Assembly (NCBI GenBank): GCA_964623265.1
Contig: CAZUTK010000006.1
Span: 1-64,000, forward strand
Length of the DNA stretch: 64,000 nucleotides
From: CAZUTK01 sp964623265
GTDB taxonomy: Bacteria > Electryoneota > B3-LCP
Direction of reading: 5' to 3'
In this document: piece after piece, positions 40,447-49,941 of the stretch
Position numbering within the stretch: the first letter of the stretch is position 1
Layout: the number at the start of each line of letters is the position of its first letter
Made by a program: the position numbers and the translations under genes
The notes under the pieces: generated by a model
Seen by the model: only the letters and a program-made list of their open reading frames with translations
Database searches by the model: none
Told to the model about the DNA's origin: nothing

Positions 40447-41570
40447 CGTTCCGCCAAAATCTGCTGATACACCTGAATCGTCTCGCGGGCGAAACGCTCC
40501 CAGGTGAACTCGGCGGCTCTTCGCACACCGCAGGCGATCAGCTCCCCCCTTCTCTTCTGATCCGTCAACAGCGAAATCAAAGTGGGCACGAACTCGTCCA
40601 TCCGATCAGGATCGAAGACCAGCGCGGCGTCGCCGACGATCTCCGGCTGCGATCCGCGGTTCGCCACCGCCGTGGGGATCCCTGCCGCCATGGCTTCCAG
40701 CGGCGGAGCCCCGAACCCCTCATAATAGGAAGGCTGAACATACGCCGCTGCATTCTGATAAAGAGCCGCCATATCCTCTTCTGCGACGACGCCCGGAAAG
40801 AAAATCTCCGAGTCCTTGCCGCTCTTCAGCGCCTGCCTGCGCAGTTCCGCGTAGGTATCAACCTTCGCTCCGACGATGACCAGCGGCGGTCGCGAGGAAT
40901 CCGGCAGCTGCGCCCAAGCCCGCAGCAATCCGGCGACATTCTTGTGGGGTTTGAGATTCCCCACGTAAAGCAGATATTCCGCCGGCAACCGATAATTCCG
41001 CCGGAATTGTTCCAGATCGTTCCGATCAAGGCGCGTGAAATACCTCCGGTTGATCCCGCTGTACGTAATCTGGATATTCTCCTCCGCCACCCCCAGAATC
41101 TCCACCAGATCCCGCTTTGTGCATTGCGAAATGGTCAGCACTCGGCGGGCGTTGCCGCACGCCCTCCGCAGCATCCAGCGGGCATAAGCCCGCTTCGCCG
41201 CGGAAAAATACTGGGGAAACCGCAGATGAATCAAATCATGCACCGTCACGACGTAGGGCGGTTCAACACCCAGCGGCACGACGTAATGCGGGGCATGGAA
41301 GAAGTCGCATGCGGTTCGATTGATCACCGACCCAAGCGCGCAGAGTTCCCGCAGCGAATAATCTCGAGACGAATGAAGGTGAATCCGCGCTTGGCTGTGC
41401 GGCAGATATCCCCTCACCCCCTGCGCTCCGTAAGACGAATGCTGCTCAGATCGGACGATGAGATCCCATTCAATAGAGGGATCCATCTCGTCAAGACTCA
41501 ACAGCAAGCCGCGGATATAATTGCCCAATCCGGAATCCCAGACTTTGCGGGCGTCCAGGCAGACTCTCAT
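40443..41570 (-). CDS. Glycosyltransferase family 4
   Basis: A GT-B fold retaining glycosyltransferase of 375 residues. The N-terminal motif DARKVWDSGLGNYIRGLL holds the glycine loop; the C-terminal half has YLLYVGNLKPHKNVAGLL and the E-x7-E-type motif PSYYEGFGAPPLEAMA. The start is ATG 41570, overlapping the previous stop (ATGA); the open frame upstream lies inside the GT9 gene. The sugar donor is not predictable. Confidence 0.88.
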   Translation of the reverse strand: MRVCLDARKVWDSGLGNYIRGLLLSLDEMDPSIEWDLIVRSEQHSSYGAQGVRGYLPHSQARIHLHSSRDYSLRELCALGSVINRTACDFFHAPHYVVPLGVEPPYVVTVHDLIHLRFPQYFSAAKRAYARWMLRRACGNARRVLTISQCTKRDLVEILGVAEENIQITYSGINRRYFTRLDRNDLEQFRRNYRLPAEYLLYVGNLKPHKNVAGLLRAWAQLPDSSRPPLVIVGAKVDTYAELRRQALKSGKDSEIFFPGVVAEEDMAALYQNAAAYVQPSYYEGFGAPPLEAMAAGIPTAVANRGSQPEIVGDAALVFDPDRMDEFVPTLISLLTDQKRRGELIACGVRRAAEFTWERFARETIQVYQQILAER

Positions 41571-42634
41571 ACCCACCGCAAGATTTTCATCGCACGCAGA
41601 AAGACGGTCTCCACACCAATGGCGTCCATGGATTCCCCTTTCGGAGGAGTCAGCACTCGGTCGGGTTGACCATACAGACCCCACCTCACTGGGGACATAG
41701 CGTGATCCGAAGGAAACAGCCCCAACGCGTTTCCCCCAACGGCTCTGCACAAATGCAGCGGACCGGTGCTGTTGGTGATGAGCAAGTCAACAAAACGAAG
41801 CAGCGCGGCGAGCTCCTGCAAGGATAATTCCCCGCTGAGATTCACCGCTCTATCCCCGGCGGATTCTACAACCACTCGGCACCATTCTCGTTCCGCCTCT
41901 GCGCCGGTCACGATAATCCCCAAATTCTCGTCCGCCAGCTTCTTCGCGAGTTGCGCAAACCGCTCGACCTTCCAGCGATACGCCGATCCGCCGCCCCCGG
42001 GATGAAGGGCGACGATCCACTCCGGCCGTGCGTCCCTTCTCTCCCACCCAGCGGCCGCTTCCGATAGCAGAGCGCGCACATGTTCGACCGCTCCCGCCGG
42101 GATCTCCAGATTCAGCGGAAAGATCTCCCCGGGCGGCAGAAAATCCTCCCAACGGCCTGTCTTCGAAAACGTCGCGAAGGTGAGGCTCAAATTATATTCG
42201 ACTTCATGCTTGACGTTATGTTTGCGATGCTCCCGGTGGCGGTATGTGAAAAGCCGCGAATACCAGCGGTATGCGATGCCGGACCGCACCGGAATCTGCG
42301 CCGCTTTCAACGCCTTCGCCAGAGCGCGGTCAGGGTGAAGCATAACGGCGGCGTCCAGATCGCGATCCCGCAGGCAATCCGCCAGTCGGGCCTCGTCTTC
42401 GTCGGATTCCCATTCGATCACGTCGTCCACCTGGCTCAACATATAGATCACAGGCGCCGGATAAGGCCGCGCCAGATAGAGGACCCTGCAGCCGGGAAAC
42501 ATCCTCTTCAACAACACCGCACAGGGCAGCGACAGGATCACGTCGCCTAAGCGGTCGGTGCGGCACAGCAGCACGCGCTGAGGCGCAGACGCAGTCATGT
42601 CCGTTGCGATTCCGGTGCTTCCTGAATCATTCAT
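41567..42634 (-). CDS. Glycosyltransferase family 9
   Basis: It has RVLLCRTDRLGDVILSLP (acceptor-side GD motif), EWIVALHPGGGGSAYRWKVE and LITNSTGPLHLCRAVGG, typical GT9 sites, in 355 residues. The start is ATG 42634, which overlaps the previous stop by 4 nt; an internal ATG 12 codons later is a weaker alternative. It probably adds a heptose-like sugar in LPS core synthesis. Confidence 0.87.
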   Translation of the reverse strand: MNDSGSTGIATDMTASAPQRVLLCRTDRLGDVILSLPCAVLLKRMFPGCRVLYLARPYPAPVIYMLSQVDDVIEWESDEDEARLADCLRDRDLDAAVMLHPDRALAKALKAAQIPVRSGIAYRWYSRLFTYRHREHRKHNVKHEVEYNLSLTFATFSKTGRWEDFLPPGEIFPLNLEIPAGAVEHVRALLSEAAAGWERRDARPEWIVALHPGGGGSAYRWKVERFAQLAKKLADENLGIIVTGAEAEREWCRVVVESAGDRAVNLSGELSLQELAALLRFVDLLITNSTGPLHLCRAVGGNALGLFPSDHAMSPVRWGLYGQPDRVLTPPKGESMDAIGVETVFLRAMKILRWV

Positions 42635-43407
42635 TTCCGGTTTCCGCGCTGCCGCGTCAATTGTCGCAATTTCAGATAACGCAAACGAAAATTGCTCATA
42701 TCCATCACAATGGCGCACCAGCCGGCGCAGCCGTCCAGAAATCCTAATTTGAACAAATACCGGCGTACGAAGCGCTGAAATGGCTGCCAGACGAGGAAAC
42801 GAAACGCCTGCAGAAGCGAAGGTCGAACATTTTGCTCAAATAATAAGTAATTCGCCTCGAAGGTAGTATACAGATCCAGCTTGCGGCGGCATTCTTCCTT
42901 CGTCACGTAGGGATGATGTTCCAACGGATGCTTCAAATAGCCGACCGCGCCTTCGACCTGCAGACGTTCATGCACGTGCTTTTCCGGAAAGCGCCCCTTG
43001 CCGCGCCGGAACAACCGCAACTGATAATCGGGGTAACTGCCTCCAAAACGAAGCCGCTTGCCCAGAAAATGATTGCGGCGCGGCAGGAAGAAGCCGTTCT
43101 CCTTCGGATCGCCGGCGATGATCCCTCGAATCTCCTCCGCGGTCTGCTCCGGAACGATCTCATCGGCGTCCAGACACAGAATCCAATCGCCGCCCGCCTG
43201 AGCGAAAGCGAAATTCTTGTTCACATTCAGATTCGAAAGATTGGGCCGCGAAAAGAGTCGGACGCCGAAACTGCGCGCGATGATCGGAGTGGCATCGCTG
43301 CTGCCGCAATCCACCACGATCACTTCATCCGCAAATCGCGCGCTTTCCAGCGTATCCCCCAGCTTCTCCTCCTCGTTGTGCGCGATGATGCAAATGGATA
43401 GCTTCAT
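42631..43407 (-). CDS. Glycosyltransferase family 2 (WaaE/KdtX-like)
   Basis: A GT-A fold enzyme of 258 residues. It has LSICIIAHNEEEKLGDTLES, then VDCGSSDAT (nucleotide-binding) and the DxD-type LCLDADEIVPE. The C-terminal half (RKLDLYTTFEANYLLFEQ, then WQPFQRFVRRYLFKLGFLDG) matches the WaaE-like group that decorates LPS inner core with glucose. It overlaps the following and preceding genes by ATGA. Confidence 0.88.
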   Translation of the reverse strand: MKLSICIIAHNEEEKLGDTLESARFADEVIVVDCGSSDATPIIARSFGVRLFSRPNLSNLNVNKNFAFAQAGGDWILCLDADEIVPEQTAEEIRGIIAGDPKENGFFLPRRNHFLGKRLRFGGSYPDYQLRLFRRGKGRFPEKHVHERLQVEGAVGYLKHPLEHHPYVTKEECRRKLDLYTTFEANYLLFEQNVRPSLLQAFRFLVWQPFQRFVRRYLFKLGFLDGCAGWCAIVMDMSNFRLRYLKLRQLTRQRGNRK

Positions 43408-44525
43408 CGGTCCGTTTGCTTCTTCCCGGTCGAAATCAATTCCTGAAAATGCCTCTCCAGGCTTTCTATGTGCACTTTCAATGAGAACTTTTCCCGCACC
43501 ACCCGAGAACCGTTCCGAGCGAGCTTCTCCCGCAGACCCTCGCTCTTCAGCAGCCGCTTCAGCGCTTCGGCGAGCGCCTGCGGATCGCCGGGCGGCACTA
43601 GGAGTCCGTTCACCCCATCTTGGATGATCTCCGGCACTCCTCCCGCAGCCGTCGCGACGATGGGCACTCCCATCGCCATTGCCTCCAAGAGAACCAGACC
43701 GAACGCCTCACGGCGCGACGCCAGCACAACCACGTCCAGAGCGGCGAAAATCGGTGCGGTGTCGGCTTGAAATCCGATGAAATGGCAGCGATCCATCACC
43801 TTCAGATCGCGGGCTCGCTGCTTTAACTGCGCGTCGTATCCGGCGTGTTCCGGCGGAGGATTGCCGGCGAAGACCAAATGCGCGCGCGGAAAGTCGGCGT
43901 AAATCCGTGCGAAGGCATCCAGCAGCACATCCTGTCCCTTGGATTCTTCCAGCCGACCCACCAGCCCGATCACCTGATCCTCTTCGTGGATTCCGTATAT
44001 TCCGCGGGTCTGTTCCGGATCCAGCCTGCGGGAGAAAAATTCATCCGCATCAATCCCGTAATGAAGCGTGTGAACTCGTTCCGGCGGGACCGGCAGCGCC
44101 CGAATGGCTCGCTCCCGAATGCGGTCGGTGATCGCCAGAAGAAGATCAAGCCTGCCGTACACCCAGCGGTGCCAGGGATCGCGTTTCGACAGTGCGGAAT
44201 CAATCTGCAGGGTCAGAACCCGCCGGACACCCCGCAGCGGCGCAAATACCGCCAGATCCTGGGAGCGGTGTAGATGAATGATTTCGATGCGGTGATCCCG
44301 GATGAATCGGCCGGCGTTTCGCGTGAAACCCAAATTTATATAACCCGGGGCGTCGAATACCTCCGGATCCAATCCGGCGGTCAACGGATGATCCAGCATC
44401 CGCGAGTTCCGCGCCAGCCAAACGTGCACATCATGGCCCCGCGACTTCAACCGGCGCGAGATATCCAAGCAGTAGAGCTCCAGACCTCCCAGAGCCGGCG
44501 AAAAACAGGCTTCCAGAATCCTCAT
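43404..44525 (-). CDS. Glycosyltransferase family 4
   Basis: A 373-residue GT-B enzyme. The N-terminal SPALGGLELYCLDISRRL has the glycine loop; the C-terminal half holds IGLVGRLEESKGQDVLLDAF and ASRREAFGLVLLEAMAMGVP (the conserved E-x7-E), then GGVPEIIQDGVNGLLVPPGD. The family is clear, the sugar is not. It overlaps its neighbours by 4 nt on both sides. Confidence 0.9.
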   Translation of the reverse strand: MRILEACFSPALGGLELYCLDISRRLKSRGHDVHVWLARNSRMLDHPLTAGLDPEVFDAPGYINLGFTRNAGRFIRDHRIEIIHLHRSQDLAVFAPLRGVRRVLTLQIDSALSKRDPWHRWVYGRLDLLLAITDRIRERAIRALPVPPERVHTLHYGIDADEFFSRRLDPEQTRGIYGIHEEDQVIGLVGRLEESKGQDVLLDAFARIYADFPRAHLVFAGNPPPEHAGYDAQLKQRARDLKVMDRCHFIGFQADTAPIFAALDVVVLASRREAFGLVLLEAMAMGVPIVATAAGGVPEIIQDGVNGLLVPPGDPQALAEALKRLLKSEGLREKLARNGSRVVREKFSLKVHIESLERHFQELISTGKKQTDR

Positions 44526-45643
44526 ATCGCTGGCCGGTTGCGCATCACCTCGACAAGGAACTCTTCCGTTTGCTCTCCTAAAACTTCAAAATCGTGAACC
44601 TCCAACGCCCTTTGATAGGCGCACCGGCTGCAGGCTTGATGCAGTCGCTCGGAACCCGCCAGCTTCAGAATCCCGTCCGCCAAACCGGCGGCGTCCCCGG
44701 GCTCGAAGAGAATGCCGTTGACCCCGTCTTCCACCATCTCAGGGAGCACGTTGACGCGCGAGGCAACCACCGGCACTCCGAATGCGAAGAACTCCTGAGC
44801 CGCGCGGGAGATCACTTCGGAATCCGTCGAAGCGATGACGCCGATATCCGCCGCCGCAATGGCGGGGCGGGGGTCGTCGAGCGCTCCGGTGAAGGTGAAG
44901 AATTCCTCCATTCCCAGCCGGCGAACCTGCTCCCGCAGATCCGCGATCTTCACCTCCTCTTCCTTCCCCACCACGATGAAGGACGCGCTGCCGATCTCCC
45001 GCAGAACCCGCGCCGCCGCCTCGATCAATGTGAGATGCCCCTTATTGGGGGAAAGCCGCGCCGCGATGACGATTCTCGGAGCATCGAGTTCAAAGAAGCG
45101 ATTTCCCTTGCGCCAGTCGCCGGCGCTGAAGCTCTTCACATCCAGCGCGCTGTAGATCACCCGCTGGGGAAGATGCGACAGCGCGAATCGGCTGATATAC
45201 CTGCGAAAACAGCACTCCGCGCAGTAGATGATGGCATCCGTCCAGCGTTCGTGCAGCAGACGATTGATGACATTCCCTTTCGGATAACGCACGTCGCTGA
45301 TGGTGCGGATCAGCACCGGCAGTTTGGGAAGGCGCTTCTTCATCAACGCGAGAAAGAGGTGGTCTTCCGGGCGGTGCGGGTTGAAAACGTCGAACTCCTG
45401 CACCCCGATTTTGTCGCTCAAAGAGATCATATTCTCGACGAAAGAAACCGGATTTCTGCTGAGCAGATTGACGTTGCCGATGACCTTCAGCCCGCGGTTC
45501 TTCGCCTGCCGATACGCCGGCGTGGAATGATGCGCCAGCACCGTAACGTCGTGCCCCCGACGCTGCAAAGCCTGCGCGGCGGTAACCGCGTAATAAGCTG
45601 ATGCATTCCACCAGACGACGTGAGCGGATATCAGGATTTTCAT
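44522..45643 (-). CDS. Glycosyltransferase family 4
   Basis: A 373-residue GT-B protein. It starts MKILISAHVVWWNASAYYAV, and the C-terminal half has RIVIAARLSPNKGHLTLIEA and ISRAAQEFFAFGVPVVASRV. In the E-x7-E region the first Glu lies in STDSEVISRAAQEFFAFG, a slight variant of the usual pattern. The start is ATG 45643. It lies 16 nt after the GT9 gene. Confidence 0.86.
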   Translation of the reverse strand: MKILISAHVVWWNASAYYAVTAAQALQRRGHDVTVLAHHSTPAYRQAKNRGLKVIGNVNLLSRNPVSFVENMISLSDKIGVQEFDVFNPHRPEDHLFLALMKKRLPKLPVLIRTISDVRYPKGNVINRLLHERWTDAIIYCAECCFRRYISRFALSHLPQRVIYSALDVKSFSAGDWRKGNRFFELDAPRIVIAARLSPNKGHLTLIEAAARVLREIGSASFIVVGKEEEVKIADLREQVRRLGMEEFFTFTGALDDPRPAIAAADIGVIASTDSEVISRAAQEFFAFGVPVVASRVNVLPEMVEDGVNGILFEPGDAAGLADGILKLAGSERLHQACSRCAYQRALEVHDFEVLGEQTEEFLVEVMRNRPAI

Positions 45644-45659
45644 GCCGCTTCTTTTGGAT

Positions 45660-46625
45660 CTACAGGATCTCCATGGATTCAAGAGCGGATACGACCTGCG
45701 CAACCGTGACGTCTTCCATCCGCTGCGAAGCGGCGCGCACAAAAGCGTGGCGCGGATCGTCCGGCGGCGTCCAGACGCGGGGATCCGTGGGACCTTGGAC
45801 GGTCAGCGTTGCCGTGCCCACCGCCGCGGCGATGTGGCGCGCTCCGCCGCAATTGCCGATCAAAAGGCGGCAGAGCCGCAGCAGCGCCGCCGATTGCAGC
45901 AGCGTCGCGCGCGGAGCGATCAGCGGCGGATGCCGCATCCGGCTCCCCACCAAACGCGCGAATTCTTCCTCGCCGGGACCCCAGATAATTAAAACGCGAT
46001 GCCCCCTCATCTGCAGGGAATCCGCCACTTCCGCGAAGCGCTCGGGAATCCATTGCCGGGCGGGGCGCTTGGCTTTCGGCGCCAGCGCAACGACGCTCGC
46101 GCCTTCCAAACCCAATTCTCGGAACTGCCGCTGCGCCCAGCTTTCCGTCTCCGGCGGAAGAAAAATCTCCGTCCGGGATTCCTCTTCTTCGATCCCCAGG
46201 CTCTTCAGCAGAGAAAACTTGGTCAGAGCGTTGTAGATGTCGCCGCGGTACCCCGTCTCCAAGTGCGTGTAGGCGAATCTCCGCAGGCGCAGGCGGTAAC
46301 CGACGCGAATCTTCGCTCCGCATCCCAACGTCATCAGCGCCGTGGCAGCAGTCCCCAAAAAGTCTATCGCCAGATCGTAGCGATTCTCTCGCAGCCGGAT
46401 GATGAAGCGCAATAACCCCAATGCGTCATGCGGGGAATATGGATAAACGAGCAGATTCCTCAAATTCGGATTGTGAGCCAACACTTCGGCGGGTGCGGGG
46501 TTGACGACGAAATCAATAGCGGCTTCGGGATAGCGGCGTTTCAGCACTCGCAGCGCCGGCGTCGTCAAAATCACATCGCCGATGGCGCGCAGTTGAATCA
46601 GAAGGATGCGCTGCGGAGTTTCCAT
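45660..46625 (-). CDS. Glycosyltransferase family 9
   Basis: A 321-residue GT9 enzyme. It has RILLIQLRAIGDVILTTPAL at the start and VVALAPKAKRPARQWIPERF in the middle. In the donor-site motif, LIGNCGGARHIAAAVGT replaces the usual N-S/D-S/T-G-P with N-C-G-G-A. LTVQGPTDPRVW follows. The variant may change donor choice. The start is ATG 46625, 1 nt after the aminotransferase stop. Confidence 0.86.
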   Translation of the reverse strand: METPQRILLIQLRAIGDVILTTPALRVLKRRYPEAAIDFVVNPAPAEVLAHNPNLRNLLVYPYSPHDALGLLRFIIRLRENRYDLAIDFLGTAATALMTLGCGAKIRVGYRLRLRRFAYTHLETGYRGDIYNALTKFSLLKSLGIEEEESRTEIFLPPETESWAQRQFRELGLEGASVVALAPKAKRPARQWIPERFAEVADSLQMRGHRVLIIWGPGEEEFARLVGSRMRHPPLIAPRATLLQSAALLRLCRLLIGNCGGARHIAAAVGTATLTVQGPTDPRVWTPPDDPRHAFVRAASQRMEDVTVAQVVSALESMEIL

Positions 46626-46626
46626 C

Positions 46627-47790
46627 TCATCCGGCGAGGATATGCCTGACGGCGCTGACCACGTCCTCCACATCCTGGTCGGTCAACTTGGCGGACAACG
46701 GCAGGGACACCGTGCGCTGGGAAGCGGCATACGCCACCGGATAGTCATCCGGGCGGTATCCGAAGGTCTCGCGGTAGTATTTCTGCAGATGAAGCGCGAT
46801 GAAATGAACGCCGCTGCCGATGTTCTCCTCGTGGAGACGGTTCATAAACTCGTCTCGGGACATCCCGATCCGCTCGGTTTGCAAAAGCAGCGTGTAGAGA
46901 TGCCGCGCGTGTCGGGTGCCGGCTTCCGGCGGCGCCGGCAAATCCACCGGCAGATCGGAGAAAGCTTCGTCGTAGCGCGCCCAAATCCGCTCGCGCTTCT
47001 TCAGATTCTCTTCCACCCGATTCAACTGGTGAATGCCCAGCGATGCCTGGATATCCGTCATATTATACTTGAAACCCGGGTAAACCACTTCGTAATGCTT
47101 ATAGCCGCTGTCGCTGTACCTCTTCCAGGCATCCCGAGACAACCCGTGCAGGGATAGAATCTTGATCTTGTCCGCCAGTTCCTCGTCGTTGGTGGTCACC
47201 ATTCCGCCTTCACCCGTGACCACATTCTTGGTGACGTAGAAGCTGAAGCACCCCGCCGCGCCGAACGTCCCGATCTTTCGCCCGTGATAGACCGACTCGA
47301 TGGCGTGAGCGGCGTCCTCGATGATCAGGAGATTGCGATCTCGGGCGATCTGCGTCAGCGCATCCATATTGCAGGGTCTGCCGTAAAGATGAACCGGAAT
47401 GATCGCTCGAGTCTTCGGCGTGATGCGCCGCTCCACCTGCTCCGGGTCCAGATTCAGCGTCTCCGGCTCGACATCCGCGAATACGGGTTTGGCGCCGGCG
47501 TGAATCACCGCGTTGGCGCTGGCGGCGAAGGTCAGCGGTGTGGTGATGACTTCGTCCCCCGCGCCGATGCCGGCGGCGATCATCGCAATATGAAGACCCG
47601 CCGTGCAGGATGAGAGCGCCAGCGCGTATTCCACCCCGATGTATTCGCGGAACATCGCTTCGAAGAGATGCGCTTTCGGACCCGTCCCCAGCCAGCCCGA
47701 ACGCAGCGTGGCGACGACTTCCTGAATCTCCTCTTCCAAAATCTGCGGTGCCCCGAATACCAGGAATTTCTCACGACGACGATACGACAT
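46627..47790 (-). CDS. DegT/DnrJ/EryC1/StrS aminotransferase
   Basis: A PLP enzyme that makes amino sugars (4-keto or 3-keto nucleotide sugars to amino forms). The 387 residues show GWLGTGPKAHLFEAMF, SSCTAGLHIAMIAAGIGAGD and EDAAHAIESVYHGRKIGTFG. In the segment FSFYVTKNVVTGEGGMV the catalytic Lys is Lys in TKN. The start is ATG 47790, overlapping the upstream GT4 gene by 20 nt. It indicates that the glycan contains an amino sugar. Confidence 0.93.
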   Translation of the reverse strand: MSYRRREKFLVFGAPQILEEEIQEVVATLRSGWLGTGPKAHLFEAMFREYIGVEYALALSSCTAGLHIAMIAAGIGAGDEVITTPLTFAASANAVIHAGAKPVFADVEPETLNLDPEQVERRITPKTRAIIPVHLYGRPCNMDALTQIARDRNLLIIEDAAHAIESVYHGRKIGTFGAAGCFSFYVTKNVVTGEGGMVTTNDEELADKIKILSLHGLSRDAWKRYSDSGYKHYEVVYPGFKYNMTDIQASLGIHQLNRVEENLKKRERIWARYDEAFSDLPVDLPAPPEAGTRHARHLYTLLLQTERIGMSRDEFMNRLHEENIGSGVHFIALHLQKYYRETFGYRPDDYPVAYAASQRTVSLPLSAKLTDQDVEDVVSAVRHILAG

Positions 47791-48910
47791 TTCCAGCTCT
47801 CTTCTGACGAATGATCTCCAGATACAGCTCCTCCATCCGCCGCGCGCGCGCTTCCCGCGAAAAATTCTCTTCCATCTTCCGCCGAGCCCGCTTCCCCATC
47901 TCTCTGCGCTGTTCAACGGAAAGCGAGGCGGTTTTCCGGATGGCTTGCGCCAGCGCCTCGGCGTCCCGCGGCGGCACCAGAAAGCCGGTGAAACCGTCCT
48001 CCACCAGCTCCGGCGTGCCGGCGATGGCAGTGGCGACCACCGGCTTGCCCATCGCCATGGCGATGGTGACCGCGCCGGAGAGGCTCTCCACTTCATAGGA
48101 GCAGTTGACGACAGCGTCCAGCGCCGCGACGACGCGCTCCAGGTCGCGGCGGAATCCGGTGAAACGAACGGCCGCTTCAATCCCCAGCTCTCTTGCCAGA
48201 GGCAACAGCCTGTCCGTCTCTTTCCCGATAATCAAATACCGTATACGATTCGCAGCAGATTCGTCCCGCTGAATCCGCGCCGCGGCTTGCAGGAAATACT
48301 CCTGACCCCGCCAGGGCGCGTAATTCCCGACCACCCCGCAGAAGAACTGATCCTCCGCCGCGTCGAATTCCCGCCGGACGTCCGATCCATCCACACCCGG
48401 ATGGTATCGCAGCAGATCCACTTCGTCGTACACCACGCTGACTTTCTGCGGAGCGACGCCGCCGCTCTGAATGACGATCCGCCGCACCGCTTCCGAATCC
48501 GCCACCACCCGATCCACCCGTCGGGAACGATACTTGCTCCCCTGAAAATGCTCCAGCGGCTTGGAAACCTCGCGGTTGAAGATCAGCGCCGGAATCTTCA
48601 TCCCCCACGACGCCCACAGCGCCCGATACATCGCCATCCCCTTGAAGCAGTGCACGACATCGAAGGACTCCTGCCGTAAAAGGCGGCGCAATCCGCGCAG
48701 AGCCTGGAGATTGAACTTCCCCGACATAGACAGCGTGTGCAGCGCCAAGCCCGCATCCGCTACGGCATCCAGAGTGGGATCACCTCCTTCCGGACCCCAG
48801 ACGCAATGCACTTCGTGTCCCCGGTCGCGCAGACCCATCGCCAGATAGAGAGCCTGATACGACGCTCCGGAATAAATCCCGTTGTGTCCTACGATCAAGA
48901 GAATCTTCAC
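47771..48910 (-). CDS. Glycosyltransferase family 4
   Basis: A 379-residue GT-B enzyme. It starts MKILLIVGHNGIYSGASYQA from GTG 48910, whose GTGA overlaps the stop of the preceding gene. The C-terminal half has GVVGNYAPWRGQEYFLQAAA and SLSGAVTIAMAMGKPVVATA, where a Ser/Gly-rich segment precedes the second acidic region. A following GTPELVEDGFTGFLVPPRD is typical for GT4. Confidence 0.88.
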   Translation of the reverse strand: MKILLIVGHNGIYSGASYQALYLAMGLRDRGHEVHCVWGPEGGDPTLDAVADAGLALHTLSMSGKFNLQALRGLRRLLRQESFDVVHCFKGMAMYRALWASWGMKIPALIFNREVSKPLEHFQGSKYRSRRVDRVVADSEAVRRIVIQSGGVAPQKVSVVYDEVDLLRYHPGVDGSDVRREFDAAEDQFFCGVVGNYAPWRGQEYFLQAAARIQRDESAANRIRYLIIGKETDRLLPLARELGIEAAVRFTGFRRDLERVVAALDAVVNCSYEVESLSGAVTIAMAMGKPVVATAIAGTPELVEDGFTGFLVPPRDAEALAQAIRKTASLSVEQRREMGKRARRKMEENFSREARARRMEELYLEIIRQKRAGNVVSSS

Positions 48911-49941
48911 GCCTGCTGCTGCTCCAGCATAATCTGTATCTCTTGGAAAACCCTTTCCGGCGTGATCTCCCGCAGGCAGCGGAAATGCTTCTCCGGACAC
49001 TCCTTGCGGCCGTGATCCGTGCAGGGACGGCAGTAGATTTCGATGCCGACGGTGCGGTTTTGAGCGCCGTAGGGACCGAATCCGTAGTCGGGAATGGTGG
49101 AACCGAACACCGTCAGAACGCGGGTTCCGGCGGCGACTCCCAGATGCGTCGGTGCGCTGTCGTTGGTGACCAGAAACGCGCAGCGCCGCAGCACTTCCAC
49201 GGACTGCCGCAGCGTCAATTCGCCGGCAAGGTTCAAGGCGGATCGCCCGATCGCCGCCGCGATGCGACTGCAGAGTTCACGATCCTCCGCACCCCCGATC
49301 AACACCACGCGATAGCCTGAAGACATCAGGCTCCTGCCCAGTTCTTTATAGTAAACCTCCGGCCAGCGCTTGGTGTACCAGACCGAACCCGGCGCCAGCG
49401 CGGCGAACGATCCTCCTTCCGCGCCCCCCAGCTTCTCGTTCACAATGCGTGTATCCTCTTCGCTGGGAACTGTAACCGGCGGATCCACCTGCGGCAGCGG
49501 GCCGAAAGGACTCAACAGATCCAGATTCCGCAGAATTTCGTGCTGATAACCTTTATAAGGGATGACGACGGTATGGAAAACACGCCCTGATCCGCGATTG
49601 AACCCGATCCGGATGGGGATCTTTACGGATTTCGCCAGCAGACCGCTGCGCAGGGATCGGTGCGGAATGATCGCCAGGTCGTACTTCTGACGCAGCAGCT
49701 CCCGACGCCATTTCAGAAAACCGAAGAGACCGCGCTCTCTGCCTCGCTTATCGTAAACCCAAACCCGGCGGATGAAAGGAAGCGTCTCCAGCAGATTGTC
49801 CGAAGGAGGGCGAACCATCACATCCAGCTCGGTTTCCACCCAGAGAATCTTGACGGCTTCCAGCAAAGGGATGGTCAGAACAACATCGCCGATGAATGCG
49901 GTCTGAATGACCAGAACGGATTTGGGGGTTTCATCCCACAC
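48907..49941 (-). CDS. waaF: Heptosyltransferase II-like (GT9)
   Basis: A 344-residue GT9 protein with the WaaF hallmarks: SVLVIQTAFIGDVVLTIPLL, AALAPGSVWYTKRWPEVYY and LVTNDSAPTHLGVAAGT, then VLTVFGSTIPDYGFGPYG. WaaF adds the second heptose to LPS inner core, so the cell likely makes a core-type LPS. The C-terminal CRPCTDHGRKECPEKHFRC carries four Cys. The start is GTG 49941, overlapping the phosphatase stop by 11 nt. Confidence 0.9.
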   Translation of the reverse strand: MWDETPKSVLVIQTAFIGDVVLTIPLLEAVKILWVETELDVMVRPPSDNLLETLPFIRRVWVYDKRGRERGLFGFLKWRRELLRQKYDLAIIPHRSLRSGLLAKSVKIPIRIGFNRGSGRVFHTVVIPYKGYQHEILRNLDLLSPFGPLPQVDPPVTVPSEEDTRIVNEKLGGAEGGSFAALAPGSVWYTKRWPEVYYKELGRSLMSSGYRVVLIGGAEDRELCSRIAAAIGRSALNLAGELTLRQSVEVLRRCAFLVTNDSAPTHLGVAAGTRVLTVFGSTIPDYGFGPYGAQNRTVGIEIYCRPCTDHGRKECPEKHFRCLREITPERVFQEIQIMLEQQQA

